Assembly (NCBI GenBank): GCA_014925825.1 | Contig: JACGCK010000005.1 | Coordinates: forward strand, 1,054,001 to 1,118,000 | Origin: Pholiota molesta | Lineage: Eukaryota; Basidiomycota; Agaricomycetes; Agaricales; Strophariaceae | Direction of reading: 5' to 3' | DNA length: 64,000 nt | Part shown: piece after piece, positions 32,613 through 43,231 of the stretch | How the letters are laid out: each line of letters begins with the position of its first letter | Position numbering within the stretch: position 1 is the first letter of the stretch | Made by a program: the position numbers and the translations under genes | The notes under the pieces: model-generated | Databases searched by the model: none | What the model saw: the letters and a program-made list of their open reading frames with translations, nothing else | What the model was told of the DNA's origin: nothing

Positions 32613-33636
32613 ATGGCTTCCTCGCTATATCCTCTGGCCAGTCTGTCACAGATTGAGAAAACTCCTTCCAATGAAGATGGTATACCCCAAGATTTAGAAG
32701 AGGACTTGAGAGCCTATGGATGCAAACTTATTCATCAAGCAGGAATCTTATTGAAGCAGTGTGTTATCTGTGATTCTTTGTCCTTGTGAAAGATATGTTG
32801 ACGCGCCCAAAGAAAGCAGGTAGCCGTTGCTGCCGCACAGATTCTCTTCCAAAGGTTCTGGTTTGTGACGTCTATGAGGCAATTCGGTGTTGGCGTAAAT
32901 TACGACTCGTTCTTACTATCCTGAATGTTGGCGACTCAAATACGGTTCTTCTAGGATGTTGGAATGGGCGCCTTATATCTAGCCTCTAAACTCGAAGAAT
33001 GTCCTTTGCGAATGCGAGATATCATCAATGTCTACGACCTACTCCTGCAACGAGCGTCTCACTCCTTAAGCCCAAAAGCTGATCAAGAGTTTCATTACCA
33101 TCCCATGTCGTATTTTGGTTCCACATTTTACGATTTGAAAGATGCTCTTGTCACTGCAGAGATGCAGATTCTTAAACGACTGGGATTCAATGTACATGTT
33201 GTACTCCCCTATGGAACTCTGATCAATTATTTGCGCGTTCTTGGATTGACGAACCGGGAGGACGCATGTACGAGAGCATGGGGTTACCTTAATGATGCGT
33301 ATGTCTGCTCTTCAGCCCTCCTTTTGAACCATAATCCTTATAATTTTGACATAGGCACCAAACACCTGTCTATGCCTTATATCAAATACCTACCATCGTC
33401 TGCGCTGCCATTTTCTTGACCTCGAGGGATCTGCAGATCCCACTTCCCTCACATCCTCCACTTTGCTGGTGGGAGCTCTTGATGCGAATTGGGAAGACAT
33501 ATGGAGTGTGAGCGGCTACATCATGAGGTTGTATAGGCCGAGAACGCAAGACGAGCGCAAGAAAGTACTAGGGATGGTCACGAAAAAAGAAGTTCGAAAA
33601 TGGCTGGAAGAAAATGCGACTACATCATCATCATGA
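32613..33636 (+). CDS. cyclin L-like protein
   Basis: This is a cyclin-box protein most similar in pattern to cyclin L, the partner of CDK11-type kinases in transcription and pre-mRNA splicing. From ATG 32613: LEEDLRAYGCKLIHQAGILL, then VAVAAAQILFQRFWF, GMGALYLASKLEECPLRMRD, ILKRLGFNVHVVLPY, INYLRVLG and the second box with PTIVCAAIFLTSR. The C terminus is KEVRKWLEENATTSSS; the Arg/Ser domain of animal cyclin L is absent. Two points need a missing base. At 32758-32760 the donor reads CAGTGTGT where CAG followed by GTGTGT is needed. At 33480 the frame shifts between WWEL and DANWEDIW (a T appears lost from CTCTTTGAT). If these are real, the gene is broken; I think they are assembly deletions. 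Confidence 0.8.
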
Positions 33637-34570
33637 TAGTGAGTTCTTATTATTATTCTCATCGTTGATTGGCACTTGACGAGTTTCAATCTACTGAGTT
33701 AGATATCATCTTCTTTGCGCTGTTATAGCGAATCGCCCCTTCGATAATGCAACGCCTTCGTGATCGTCACTGATGCTGCGAACGATATCCAAAACGTCTG
33801 TGCCATGGCTTTAGCATATGTGTCTAAAATAGCATGGAACTCCAAAGTTTTTGGGGCCGGAGTGCGTTGTGCCAACTTTTTTGGCCTTTTTTTTTCTTGG
33901 TCTCCAAAGCCCTCGTGTTCCAAGGACTGGACCTTTGCTGACAGTATACTCGTATGCCACGACAACTACGCAAGATTATCAAATGCTTCTAATGCTGACT
34001 TTTCAGCGCTCCTCAATCACCCTTCATTGACATCGTGCACAAACACTGCCAGGCGACGTCGCCCTTTTACTGATGGGGAGAATCAACTGTTACTCTGTGC
34101 ATTGATCACTAACAGTCGCGACGACCTTGTTAATATCTACAAAAAACATTTGGAAATCCTGCTGGCCTTTGCTGGCTTTTTTCTTTCTTTTCGGCAATTG
34201 TTCGCCACTTCATCCGAGTAGGTAATCAAACTTGCAAGATATTCAAGACAATGGTCAAGAAAACAAGAGAAAACAATGGCCGTTGCCTATTTGAATGGCA
34301 GACAGGGGAATATTCATGGTCTATTTTTAGGTTCTTTACCTAATGACTATATCGGCCGTCATGGCCACCCCATTTTCCTTCCATTCCTCACCACGCCCAT
34401 AACACCTGTTCTGCCTTGCGCCCTGTGCTTGCCGCTCTTTCATATTTCTTGCTTCCAGCGCACCCCCCAACTTTTTCCCTATCCGTTGTCTTTCCCCATT
34501 ACCGCCAAATTAAGTCTCCCTTCAGAAAGTTAAAAAGGCAAATCCACCTCCCTTGATATAACTTCGTCCC
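33637..34570. other. gene-poor interval before secreted protein
   Basis: 934 bases without a gene I can support. Two ORFs overlap antisense (33760-34221 plus, 33723-33965 minus). The minus one is basic and contains AQTFWISFAASVTITKAL, a possible short hydrophobic helix, but nothing shows it is expressed. The last 200 bases are pyrimidine-rich (CCATTTTCCTTCCATTCC), a common fungal promoter style, followed by GATATAAC at 34554-34561 just before the next ATG. Confidence 0.4.
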
Positions 34571-35510
34571 ATGCGCTTCATCTCACCCACCATCCTTGTG
34601 TCTCTTGCTCTCTTGGCCGGGATTGCTACTGCTTCTTCTGAAGTTCACATAAACTCTTTGAGGAGGAAACGCCACGTTAATCGCCAACTCGTAGACCGCT
34701 CGCTTGTTGAGCAGAACGTCACGGCGAGGGCCCTGGAGAAACGATTCAGTGACGCGAGATTTACATTCTACGCGGCTGGCCTTGGTGCTTGTGGAAAAAC
34801 AAATTCTGGAAGTGATTTCGTGAGTTTTGGTTTGATATTCCTATCGCTCGCAATGCTCATTTTCTTCGACATAGATTGTCGCTTTGAACTCAGCTGTATG
34901 TCACTCACCCTCAACATCCTCATATATCTCACTTACGTCAGAAAAACAGCAATACAATGGTGGGTCGCATTGTTTCGAAACAATCACCATCAGCGTAAAT
35001 GGCAAAACCCATTCGGCTGAGATTGTTGACGAGGTTCGTGTTTTTCCCTACTAAAAATTGTATCAGCCTTTATTCAACTTGAATTCCTGGGATGATGTAC
35101 AGTGTCCCGGATGTCCTTTCGGTGGCCTTGATTTCTCTGAAGGGCTCTTCCAATTCTTTGCACCAGAATCTGTAGGTGTACTCACAGGTTCATGGAACTT
35201 TGGGGGCTCCGCTGCGCCCCCACCTCCACCCCCAAAACCTACGACCCATACTCCACCTCCCCCGTCACCTCCAAAGACAACCCAACATCATACCACCTCG
35301 ACTCTCGATCCTCCCGCCACCACTCACACAAGCGCGACACCTACCTCTACATCAAGCGATGCATTGCAATCATCCTCACAATCGCCAACGACCTCCTCTG
35401 GCGCTACCAGCACACCCGCCGCAGTCAATAATGTGGAACAGATGTATTTGGCGTTTGTGCAGATGGGTGCGATCGTCATGGCCGCGCCTGGTGCATCTGG
35501 CTCCAATTGA
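34571..35510 (+). CDS. secreted double-psi beta-barrel (RlpA-like) protein
   Basis: This is a small secreted protein with a barwin/expansin-like double-psi beta-barrel. Four exons (34571-34819, 34875-34895, 34950-35033, 35103-35510) give 253 aa. The N terminus is a signal peptide (ISPTILVSLALLAGIATASS), followed by a pro-region containing a RRKR site and a KR at residues 57-58, candidate Kex2 cleavage points. The barrel reads DARFTFYAAGLGACGKTNSG, DFIVALNSAQYNGGSHC and ITISVNGKTHSAEIVD, then CPGCPFGGLDFSEGLF with the conserved Asp. The last third is Pro/Thr/Ser-rich, probably O-glycosylated, ending in a hydrophobic MGAIVMAAPGASGSN that could be a weak GPI-type signal. Relatives are cell-wall or host-interaction proteins, often induced during fruiting or plant contact; the role here is not inferable. 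Confidence 0.88.
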
Positions 35511-36213
35511 TGGTATCTACATCCGTTAAAATTGGGTTCCTTCATTCCTCCTGCACCATTCCTTTTCACATCTCTTATTTATTGGGCACAAATCAACCAT
35601 TAATCCTCAAGGCGCATACACCGACATCCCAAAGTTTTCCTCCCCTGTTATCCTTTTTTTATGTCAATTTAGATTGCATTTGTCATATTCCGCTCTTGGC
35701 TGCTATGTATGTATTGTTCTTTAATATTGTCGCTCATTACCTCTTTCCTCAGCATAGAGAGACTCGGAGATGTATCCCCACATACCCTATGCATATTTTC
35801 ATTGCAGTTTTGGGAGTATTGTGTATAGTTGTACATGCAATTTAAATAAATATAATCAGGTGGTTGTTGTACCCCGCCATATCAGGACCTCAATGGAAAC
35901 TTGTATATATATTATGCCACGTAGCCCTGTACTGCCAATATTTTCTATACCAAGGCAGATCTCGACATAACGTCTTTTAATGACAACTCAAATCAAAATT
36001 TCTCATTGGCACTGTGAGATTTGCGTCTGCCATCAAATATTTCGCTCTTACCCTTAAAAAACTCGCCCAAGTGGACCGCCAGTTGGCCTGCTTCGTGAAT
36101 GACTGATTAAAATTAGAAATCGTTCCCAATTGCAGCCCAACTACGACCTGAATATCTCTTTCACATTGGCGCCATAGTTTGTACTGCGCAGTTGTGGACA
36201 AGTTGTGGAAAAT
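35511..36213. other. intergenic, before PAP2 gene
   Basis: About 700 AT-rich bases, likely long 3' UTR of the secreted-protein gene plus the PAP2 promoter. Short ORFs on both strands have no recognisable content. Confidence 0.45.
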
Positions 36214-36884
36214 ATGTCAAGCTATCTTTGGGATGCGTGGCTCGCTTTTCTTGACAAGGTCAACATCCTGATTCTCTCTGACTTGAACACGCGGGTACTG
36301 ACAGACTCCAGACCAATGTAACAGTGACCGCGCTGGCTGCTGCATTCAATTTGTATACACGATCAGCTGGTGTAGCTTACTTTTCCATTGGCGCTGTGGT
36401 CTGCAGTTTTTCTGTCAAGATCGTGAAGAGGGTGGTGCGCCAGCCCCGACCGCCCGTTAACATCTCAGGCCGTAAGACCAAAGTTAGTTATGGGTGCGTC
36501 TTGCTTTCAATCTAATATTTTGAGAAGAAATTCTGAGTGTGATATCGTTGCACCAGCATGCCGAGCACGCATTCCGCTACCATAAGCTACTTTGCAACGT
36601 ACATCTTGCTCGCATCCACGCATCTGCCTCTTCATACCTCACTTCAACCGGGTTACACATGGCGTGTTTTACCCCCCCTTATCTGTCTTCCGTGGGCTGT
36701 ATCCATTGTGATGTCAAGAGTCTGGCTTGGGCATCATACATGGCCGCAGGTGGTCGCCGGGGCATCGTATGGAATTGCGCTCGCTTCCATTTGGTATGCA
36801 TTGTGGGTGGGTGGGTGGAATGCTGTTGGTGTAAAGGCGGAGGAGGCGTTGAATGATTGGTTGTTAGCTCGCAACTGGCGGTAA
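36214..36884 (+). CDS. PAP2-family lipid phosphatase
   Basis: This is a small PAP2/haloperoxidase-type membrane phosphatase. Three exons (36214-36258, 36312-36493, 36557-36884) give 184 aa. All three catalytic motifs are there: KRVVRQPRP (K-x6-R-P), PSTHS (variant of PSGH) and SRVWLGHHTWPQVVAG (S-R-x5-H). Three to four hydrophobic helices alternate with them. In the closest described group, dolichyl-diphosphatase-like proteins, the substrate is a polyprenyl or lipid phosphate on the ER lumen side, but the substrate cannot be read from sequence. The acceptor of intron 1 is the second of two close AG sites (36310-36311); only that one keeps the frame, giving LDKTNVTVTALAAAF. Confidence 0.9.
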
Positions 36885-37190
36885 GATGTAGACATGGAGG
36901 TGACTGAGCATGTCTTTACACTGATGAATTGTAATGCATTTACATTCTGTATAGAAGGGATGGGCCCCGACGCCTTCAGAGCATATGATATAGTCGAGAT
37001 ATAGTAGTATAGCACGCCGGGGCTCTGGTAGTAAGCCTCAAGGTGTTTGGAGGCGACGCGGCAGTGCCTGCCCTGGAGAAATGATCGCGTCAGTCATGTG
37101 ACTCTGTTTTGTTAATGAACTACTCAAGAACACTAGATCCATCTTGGAACTTGCCTTTCCAACTCACACTCCAACACATACCTCTCACAA
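36885..37190. other. intergenic, PAP2 to J protein
   Basis: 306 bases, same-strand spacing between two genes, no additional feature recognised. Confidence 0.45.
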
Positions 37191-38319
37191 ATGGACGACA
37201 ACGACCCTATAACCCAATTCTTCCCAGACGAAGAAGAAGTGGACCTTTATGCTGTTCTCACTCTGGACAAAAGTGCCACCTTGGTCGCCATCAAGAAGGC
37301 TTACCGCCGTCTTGCTCTCGTATACCATCCAGACAAGCACGCGTCGGCCAGTGACCAAGCCAAAGAAGACGCGTCTACCAAGTTCCAACAAATTGGATTT
37401 GCGTATGCTGTGCTCAGCGACGAGAAGCGGAAAGCACGTTACGATTCTACTGGCAAAACCGATGAAGGCTTCGAACTTGGCGCCGGTGAAGATGGATGGG
37501 AAGCTTATTTCGAGGATCTCTTTGAGCGTGTTACACGCGGAAAGCTAGATGAAATGAAGGAAGAATATCAAGGTATACGCTTTCATGCATCAACTTATGA
37601 AATCTATTGTTCAGTGGCTTAAATATGTTTGTGCAGGCTCTGCTGAAGAAATTGAGGACCTAAAGAACGCTTATCACCAAACCAATGGCTCTCTGGGCGA
37701 GCTAATGACATACATTCCGCATTCTACTCACGAGGATGAATCTCGCTTCATTATTATCATCAACGACTTGATCAATATGAAAGAGCTAGATTCAACACCT
37801 CTTTGGCGGTCGAGTTCCAAGGACGAGAAAGCGAAGCTTTCCCGCAAAAAGGCATCTGAAAAGGAAGCGAAAGAGGCCGAAGCTTTGGCAAAGAACCTTG
37901 GGGTGTGGGATGAATTCTACGGGGACGGAAAGCCGAATGAGAACAAGAAAGCGAAAGGCAAAGGCAAGGCTACGGAAGGAGAGGCAGCTGAAGATGAAGA
38001 CCACTCGGTCCTTCAGGCCTTAATTCTGAAGAAGAAGCAAAAGAATATGGACGGGTTCTTCGATAGCCTTGCTGCTAAATACTCGGAAGCAACTCCCAAG
38101 TCCAGCACGCAAGCGAAAGGGAAAGGGAAGAAACGGAATCATGGAGATGCCGAAAAAGAGGAGTCGCCCAAGAAGAAATCTCGGAAAGTCGTTCCTCCCC
38201 CTCCAGAAATTGACGATGCAGAATTCGCCAAATTGCAAGAGAAACTATTTGGCGACCGCGCAAAATCTTCATCCGATCCTGTAGCAGCGAAAAAGAAAAA
38301 GGGAGTCCGAAAGATCTGA
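37191..38319 (+). CDS. DNAJC9-like J-domain protein
   Basis: This is a nuclear J protein. The human relative DNAJC9 recruits HSP70 to histone H3-H4. Two exons (37191-37572, 37637-38319) give 354 aa. An N-terminal J domain starts at VDLYAVLTLDKSAT with the HPD tripeptide in LALVYHPDKH and ends with SDEKRKARYDSTG. Next come the family-specific helical region (EIEDLKNAYHQTNGSLGELM, YIPHSTHEDESRF) and a long Lys/Glu-rich tail. The tail has several nuclear-localisation-like clusters (KKQKN, SPKKKSRK, KKKKGVRK), consistent with a nuclear protein. The frame is intact. It is convergent with the FHIP-like gene, 200 bp apart. Confidence 0.92.
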
Positions 38320-38519
38320 GAAACTTTAATTTGTACAGTCCCTCACGAGGGCATAATTTGTGTTATACCTCTTACAGTTGTAATATGCTTCGATATTATA
38401 TTCCAGGCCATCTCTTGTGTACATTATTTAATCATATTGTTTGAATTTCCTTCCTCTATAGATTCTGAACGAATAATCGAGTTACATAGCTAACGATAAT
38501 GGTCGAGATCGAATGGGTA

Positions 38520-41500
38520 TCAAAGGTATCGCAAGGAATCTATCCCGAGACTACGTCTGGCGTGAATAATTGCTACAAGTTCTTTTATGCTCTCCTCCAA
38601 AATTACGACGTTATCCAGTAATTGTGACAAGGTCACCGGTGCAGGTTTCTCATCCACCTCTTCGACTTCCTCCTGCTTGCTGGTGATACGTAAATTGTCG
38701 CCCCAGGCTGAGTTGAAAATATCTTCCTCGGCTACATTCCACTTTTTCGCCTTGGAGGGTGTCCAAGGACCCGAGGATGGCACAGACGCAACGTAAGACT
38801 CAACCTTCACAGTTCCTGTATGTTTGTAGTGGCTTCCAAATGGGCTGGCAGAAACAGTCTTAGGGACAGCTTGACGAGGAAGTTCTGGTTCAGCAGGCTG
38901 GGGTGATGGCTTGGTGGTGGGTTTGTTCTTCTTCACCGTCAAGAACGAAGGGACGAAAGATGAAGTGACCGATGGCTTAGGCTTTGGTTTCGGCGCTTGA
39001 ACGGGCTCTGGGGCTCGCTTGACGGGTCGCGGATCGTCAGTTAGGTCTAAGGCCAGATTTAAGGCATCAGTCAAATTTTCAGAGAAAAGAAGACCTTGTC
39101 TTCTTTCCAGAAGGAATTTGTCGAAATTTTCGACAGATTGGCGATATCGCTCGAGTTGGTTGACAAGACCTTGGAAGATTGTATACACAATGGGCCGAGA
39201 TTTATCGTCCATGCTGGCAGCCGGTAGGAAGTTTGTGTCGTTTGCCAGTTTCTCTTCAATGCTGAAATCAATCGAACGATCATCTCCGTCATGATCTGGG
39301 CTATCTCGTCCATATTGTGGTTTGAAAGGCTTGCAGAGTCGTCGTCCGAAATAGCGAAAGTTATCCAACCTGCCATTGATCGATCAGGATGCGTGGCTAG
39401 TGTAGCGAGAACACCAGTGAGTCCGACATTGAACTCAGGCGTGTTGGAGAAGAAAGTAGTGAGAGACTCGAGAACGAGAGAAAGGATTTGGTCGTTAACA
39501 TTGAGGCGATGCTTGAGCCTTGGCGCCGCATATTCGGAGTCCTCAAGCGTGTTCCAGTACACAGGTTGACTTTGAATAGTCACAAGAGCGTCATGCAAGT
39601 AATGATCATACCCTGTGCTGAAAATGTCCCCTTCATCGCTATGTGAGGGATCCACCCGTGAAACCAAAGCGAGGTAGAGTGCCATTTCACGCTCATGCGT
39701 TGAATATGTGGTTTGAGGTTGCGTTAACAATGACTGATTGGAATAGGAATTAGTGGAAGTCTGTTTGGTTCCTTCCGCGCCTGGATAAAAGAATTCGTCG
39801 TCGTCATCGTCTTCGTTCATTGTAGCCAAGGACATAGAGGTTTCAGGTCGTTTTTGGATAGCAGGATGTGGGAAGGTAGTCGCTAGCGAGTCTGGAATGA
39901 CTAGCAGTAGCCGCTCTGTGGTCAATTGAGGATGATATGTGAGCATCGTTTGGAATAGTTGCATAGCCGATGTGGCAGTCGTTTGCGATTTTGACTTGAG
40001 GTTCGAGATTAGCAGATCCTTCAGAGTAAAGCGACCCATTGAAGTGAAATAGTCCGTCGGCTTTCTTGAACCTGGTGCTTCCATCTCCAGAAGGGTCATT
40101 GCACTACTCTGTCTTCTTCTATTCTTCTTTCGTTTTTCTTCGGCTTGAATGCCTAATGTGACCACTGGCTGAGCCCGCTGCCTGAAACGAGGATCGTCGT
40201 TGTCTTCGCTGACTAGAAAATCAACAAGAAGGCTGGCAAGAGGTCCTTCTCGGAGTGTTCTGACCATGATTTCGATGTAGGACATGACGGCAACCGCACT
40301 GCCATCGATATCGGAGCATTCCAAGATGGAAGGATACAGCACATTCTCCAGAAATATGCGGCGCACGGCGTCCAAAATCGATTGCACGATAGCAGTTCCT
40401 ACCAAAGCAGAAGCATCAACGCTTTCGTGGGACACATTCCGTCTTAGAACATCTTGCAGAAACATAAGTAAAGTGAGGAAATGGTCCATCTTGGCTTTAA
40501 ATTCTGGGCTCCGAGCATCCTCTATACCTAATGCACGGCTTTTCTCGAGCAGGTCGAGAATCTTTTCCTTTTCCTCTTCGTCGGATATGCTCGGCCCACC
40601 GATTGTCATAGCATTGTCGGAGCCAGTTGAGGCGGTCTGTGGAAAGAAGCCTAGCTTGGAGGGTAAAAGGGAGTAAACAGCACTTAAGCCAGCGCCTAAG
40701 ACCTCTGAGAAATCACCGTCGAGAATGTACTCTGCTAGCGCTAGCGCTGCATCGTTGACTGGATCTGCGACAGGAGAATCCTCAGAAGTGTTGGTTTCAC
40801 CAGACGACATGGCCACATCCATGAGAAATAGAAGTCCCGCCCGCGCAAATTCGCCAATGTGACCTTCTCTGTGCACAAAACGCAGAAGATAATTAAAGAG
40901 GAGAAATTCATACTCGGGTTTCTTGAATTCTGGGGGGTGAGGTTGATTGGAAGTAACGGTCTTGCGAGAGGGTGTAGGAGATGATGGACCGGTTTCTTCC
41001 ACATCGGATGGCTGTATTTTGATAGCTTTGATGGTTGTATCTGGATCTTCCTCTTCTCCTTCCTCCTCCTCCTCCTTTTCTTTTTCCTCCTCTTCTTCGT
41101 CTTCTTCGTCCTCCTCTTCGTCTTCTTCGTCTTCTTCTCCTTCCTCCTCTTCCACCGAGAATAGCGGCTCTGACCGATACCAATGCTTGTCATGAAAGAA
41201 TATCATGAGTAAATCGCGATACGTTCGTATACGACTGCATAGAATGCATAACAAATTGACCACTGCAAAACAAAGGTATCAAAAATGTGCTAATAGTGAA
41301 GTCAAAGGATACACACAATCTTCTTCATGCTCTGATGGCTGGCTACGCACTACATCGCGTGCCGCTCCCATCAACTTACTGCGTCCGTCTAGTTGCTCTT
41401 GCAGATCGTCTCCAACACAGTTGCGGAGAAGGCGAAGTACTGCCTTGTGTACAGCAGAATGAACAAGGAATTGCTCATCTAGAAGCACGACCATGTTAGA

Positions 41501-42004
41501 AACTGCGCGAAGCACCTCTGCCTGGATCCCTGGAGGACGATCATTTTCGCTCAAGCGAACCAGGGTGCCGAGAACATCTATCGATCTAAATGTTAATGAA
41601 AGACAGCATAGGTGGTTACCAGCGCACCATTTTTGAGAAGATACTCAAGACAAGCGCCAGTTCCCCTATTGATACAATGAAACTCATCCTCTGAAGTGAG
41701 ACAGTAAAACGGCCTAAACATACCCTTCCTCGGTCCTCGTCGATTCCCAGACCAATGAATCCACCATGGAACGCAAGAGTGTGGGCACTTCTGTCGACGT
41801 AATGCCTTTCGTCAATTGCCTCTCGTCGGGCATGAGTAATGTATCCTATCCTCAATATCAGTTCATTTGTTCATGCGAAATTTGGATAGCTAATCTCCAT
41901 GCCTTGACCGAATTCCATGCCTTGTGAAATTCTTGAGCATGATCGACCTGAACTTTAGGAGGAGGTTGAGGCGTTGTTCGAAGAAACTTGGAGAAGTAAT
42001 CCAT
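38520..42004 (-). CDS. FHIP/RAI16-like protein
   Basis: This is a homologue of the FTS-Hook-interacting protein family (RAI16/FAM160). In fungi this links Hook to early endosomes for dynein transport. The minus-strand model starts at 42004 with MDYFSKFLRTTPQPPPKVQV. It includes TSTEVPTLLRSMVDSLVWES, CLEYLLKNGAL, AVLRLLRNCVGDDLQEQ, a long Glu-rich insert and FNYLLRFVHREGHIGEFARA. Further on are NVLYPSILECSDIDGSAVAV, RTLREGPLASLLVDFL and NDTNFLPAASMDDKSRPIVY. The total is about 1,060 aa. The last intron is 39296-39369. Two junctions near 41.6-41.7 kb cannot be joined in frame without one extra base each: after STRTEEG, where the apparent intron is only about 33 nt, and after LLKNGAL. Family identity is secure; those two junctions are not. 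Confidence 0.87.
41060..41152 (-). repeat. Glu/Asp-coding low-complexity tract
   Basis: A TTC/TCC/TCT-rich plus strand encodes on the minus strand about 30 nearly uninterrupted Glu/Asp residues within the FHIP-like protein. All three minus-strand frames stay open through it, and the plus strand yields a poly-Ser ORF. It is a trinucleotide-like slippage-prone tract, so its length may vary between strains. Confidence 0.85.
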
Positions 42005-42280
42005 GGGGCAAAAGAGAGCGAGAGAGCCCGACCTCTTTGCGTACCTTCCCTCGCTATGTCCAAGCTGTCGAGCTCACTCCCTTCCTAATCAAGACGCATT
42101 ATGCGGACACAGATCATGTGACTAATTAGTGGCTTCTCCCCCATCTGGACATGGTTACCATGATAGTAGTAAGTAGTACTGACAACACTCAGATTCTGAG
42201 AGAAAACGCTGCATGCAAATTCAGATACAATTCCGATAACACTTCGATGTAAATATCAATATTTAAACAATATAATCTCC

Positions 42281-42717
42281 TCAGACGAGAGTGGTTCCAG
42301 ACCTAACCTGTTGCAAGACTATTAGCAAAATGCGTAAATTGACATAAGGTATTGCCCTGCACACCTCTTTGCCTGTTTTCTTAATCTTAGCAAGGACTTC
42401 GTCATAGGGAAGAGTGCCCTTAACAAGCACCTCTTGCGTGTCCAGATTGACCTCGTATGATGTAACACCTATTGTTCTTCATTGAAACAACCTTCAGCCA
42501 GAACGGACTGGAGCTCACCATCAGCCTTGGCCTTCTCTAGGACTCGAGTGACGGCTCCGGAACAGCCAGAACAGGTCATCTGGAGAAGAAAATGCTAAGA
42601 TATTTCATCTTATCGATTTCATGTAAAAGATCACCTTGACGTCAAACTTGTATGTGTGTTCACTCTTCGAAAAAATCAGCAATTAGAGAGGGGGGTAGCG
42701 GTCAAGTATCTCACCAT
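42281..42717 (-). CDS. ATX1: copper metallochaperone Atx1
   Basis: This small HMA-fold protein hands Cu(I) to the secretory-pathway copper ATPase (Ccc2 type). Five exons (42717-42715, 42664-42635, 42579-42519, 42468-42365, 42307-42281) give 74 aa, the expected size. The copper-binding loop is MTCSGCSGAV (M-T-C-x-x-C), followed by VTRVLEKAKADGVTSYEVNL, QEVLVKGTLPYDEVLAKI and KKTGKEVRSG. The coding part of the first exon is only the ATG, spliced to a second exon beginning SEHTYKFDVK. All four introns are GT-AG and the frame is complete. Basic residues near the C terminus match the surface that docks on the ATPase domain. Confidence 0.95.
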
Positions 42718-43231
42718 TATGTCAGATCAAAAGATGTCGAAGTGTTGCTAGAAATCCACTGGTTAGCTTATCAGAATTAAATTATTAGGGGTGCAAGGAA
42801 TAACATACATAGCTACTGTGTAGACAGAGGTGGAGGTCGTCAGTAAAGGATGGCTTGACCTCCGAAGCTGCTTTATAACAAGAGCCGGGTATCCAAAAGC
42901 GGTAATGGATTCGATCTCATCAATCTTACGGGTAAACTTGGGGCAAAGCTGTCAGTGTAACGTGTTGGCTATGTAGCTTATACAAGGATTACACGATTTC
43001 CTACACGGATGACGAAAGCAGTTTCACCGTTTCACCATGCTCATACCGTGAGCTGTATTTAGGCCTGCCAGGGAATTGCCATGACACACGCCTCAGACGA
43101 CCAACGATAGCGAGTATCAAATCCAGTGGGCAGACACAAATCAGAATAAAATGCAAACTTTTGGTCATGCAGTTGCAAATAATTAAGATATTAGTAGGAC
43201 CAGGTTAATGTAAAATGATCAAGTTCAAGAC
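42718..43231. other. intergenic, permease to ATX1
   Basis: About 510 bases including the ATX1 promoter and permease 3' UTR. I looked for a copper-response element but see no confident match. No gene supported. Confidence 0.4.

Noticed and set aside
40947..41195. Poly-Ser ORF on the plus strand
   Set aside because: It is the shadow of the Glu/Asp tract of the FHIP-like protein on the minus strand; trinucleotide bias keeps all frames open.
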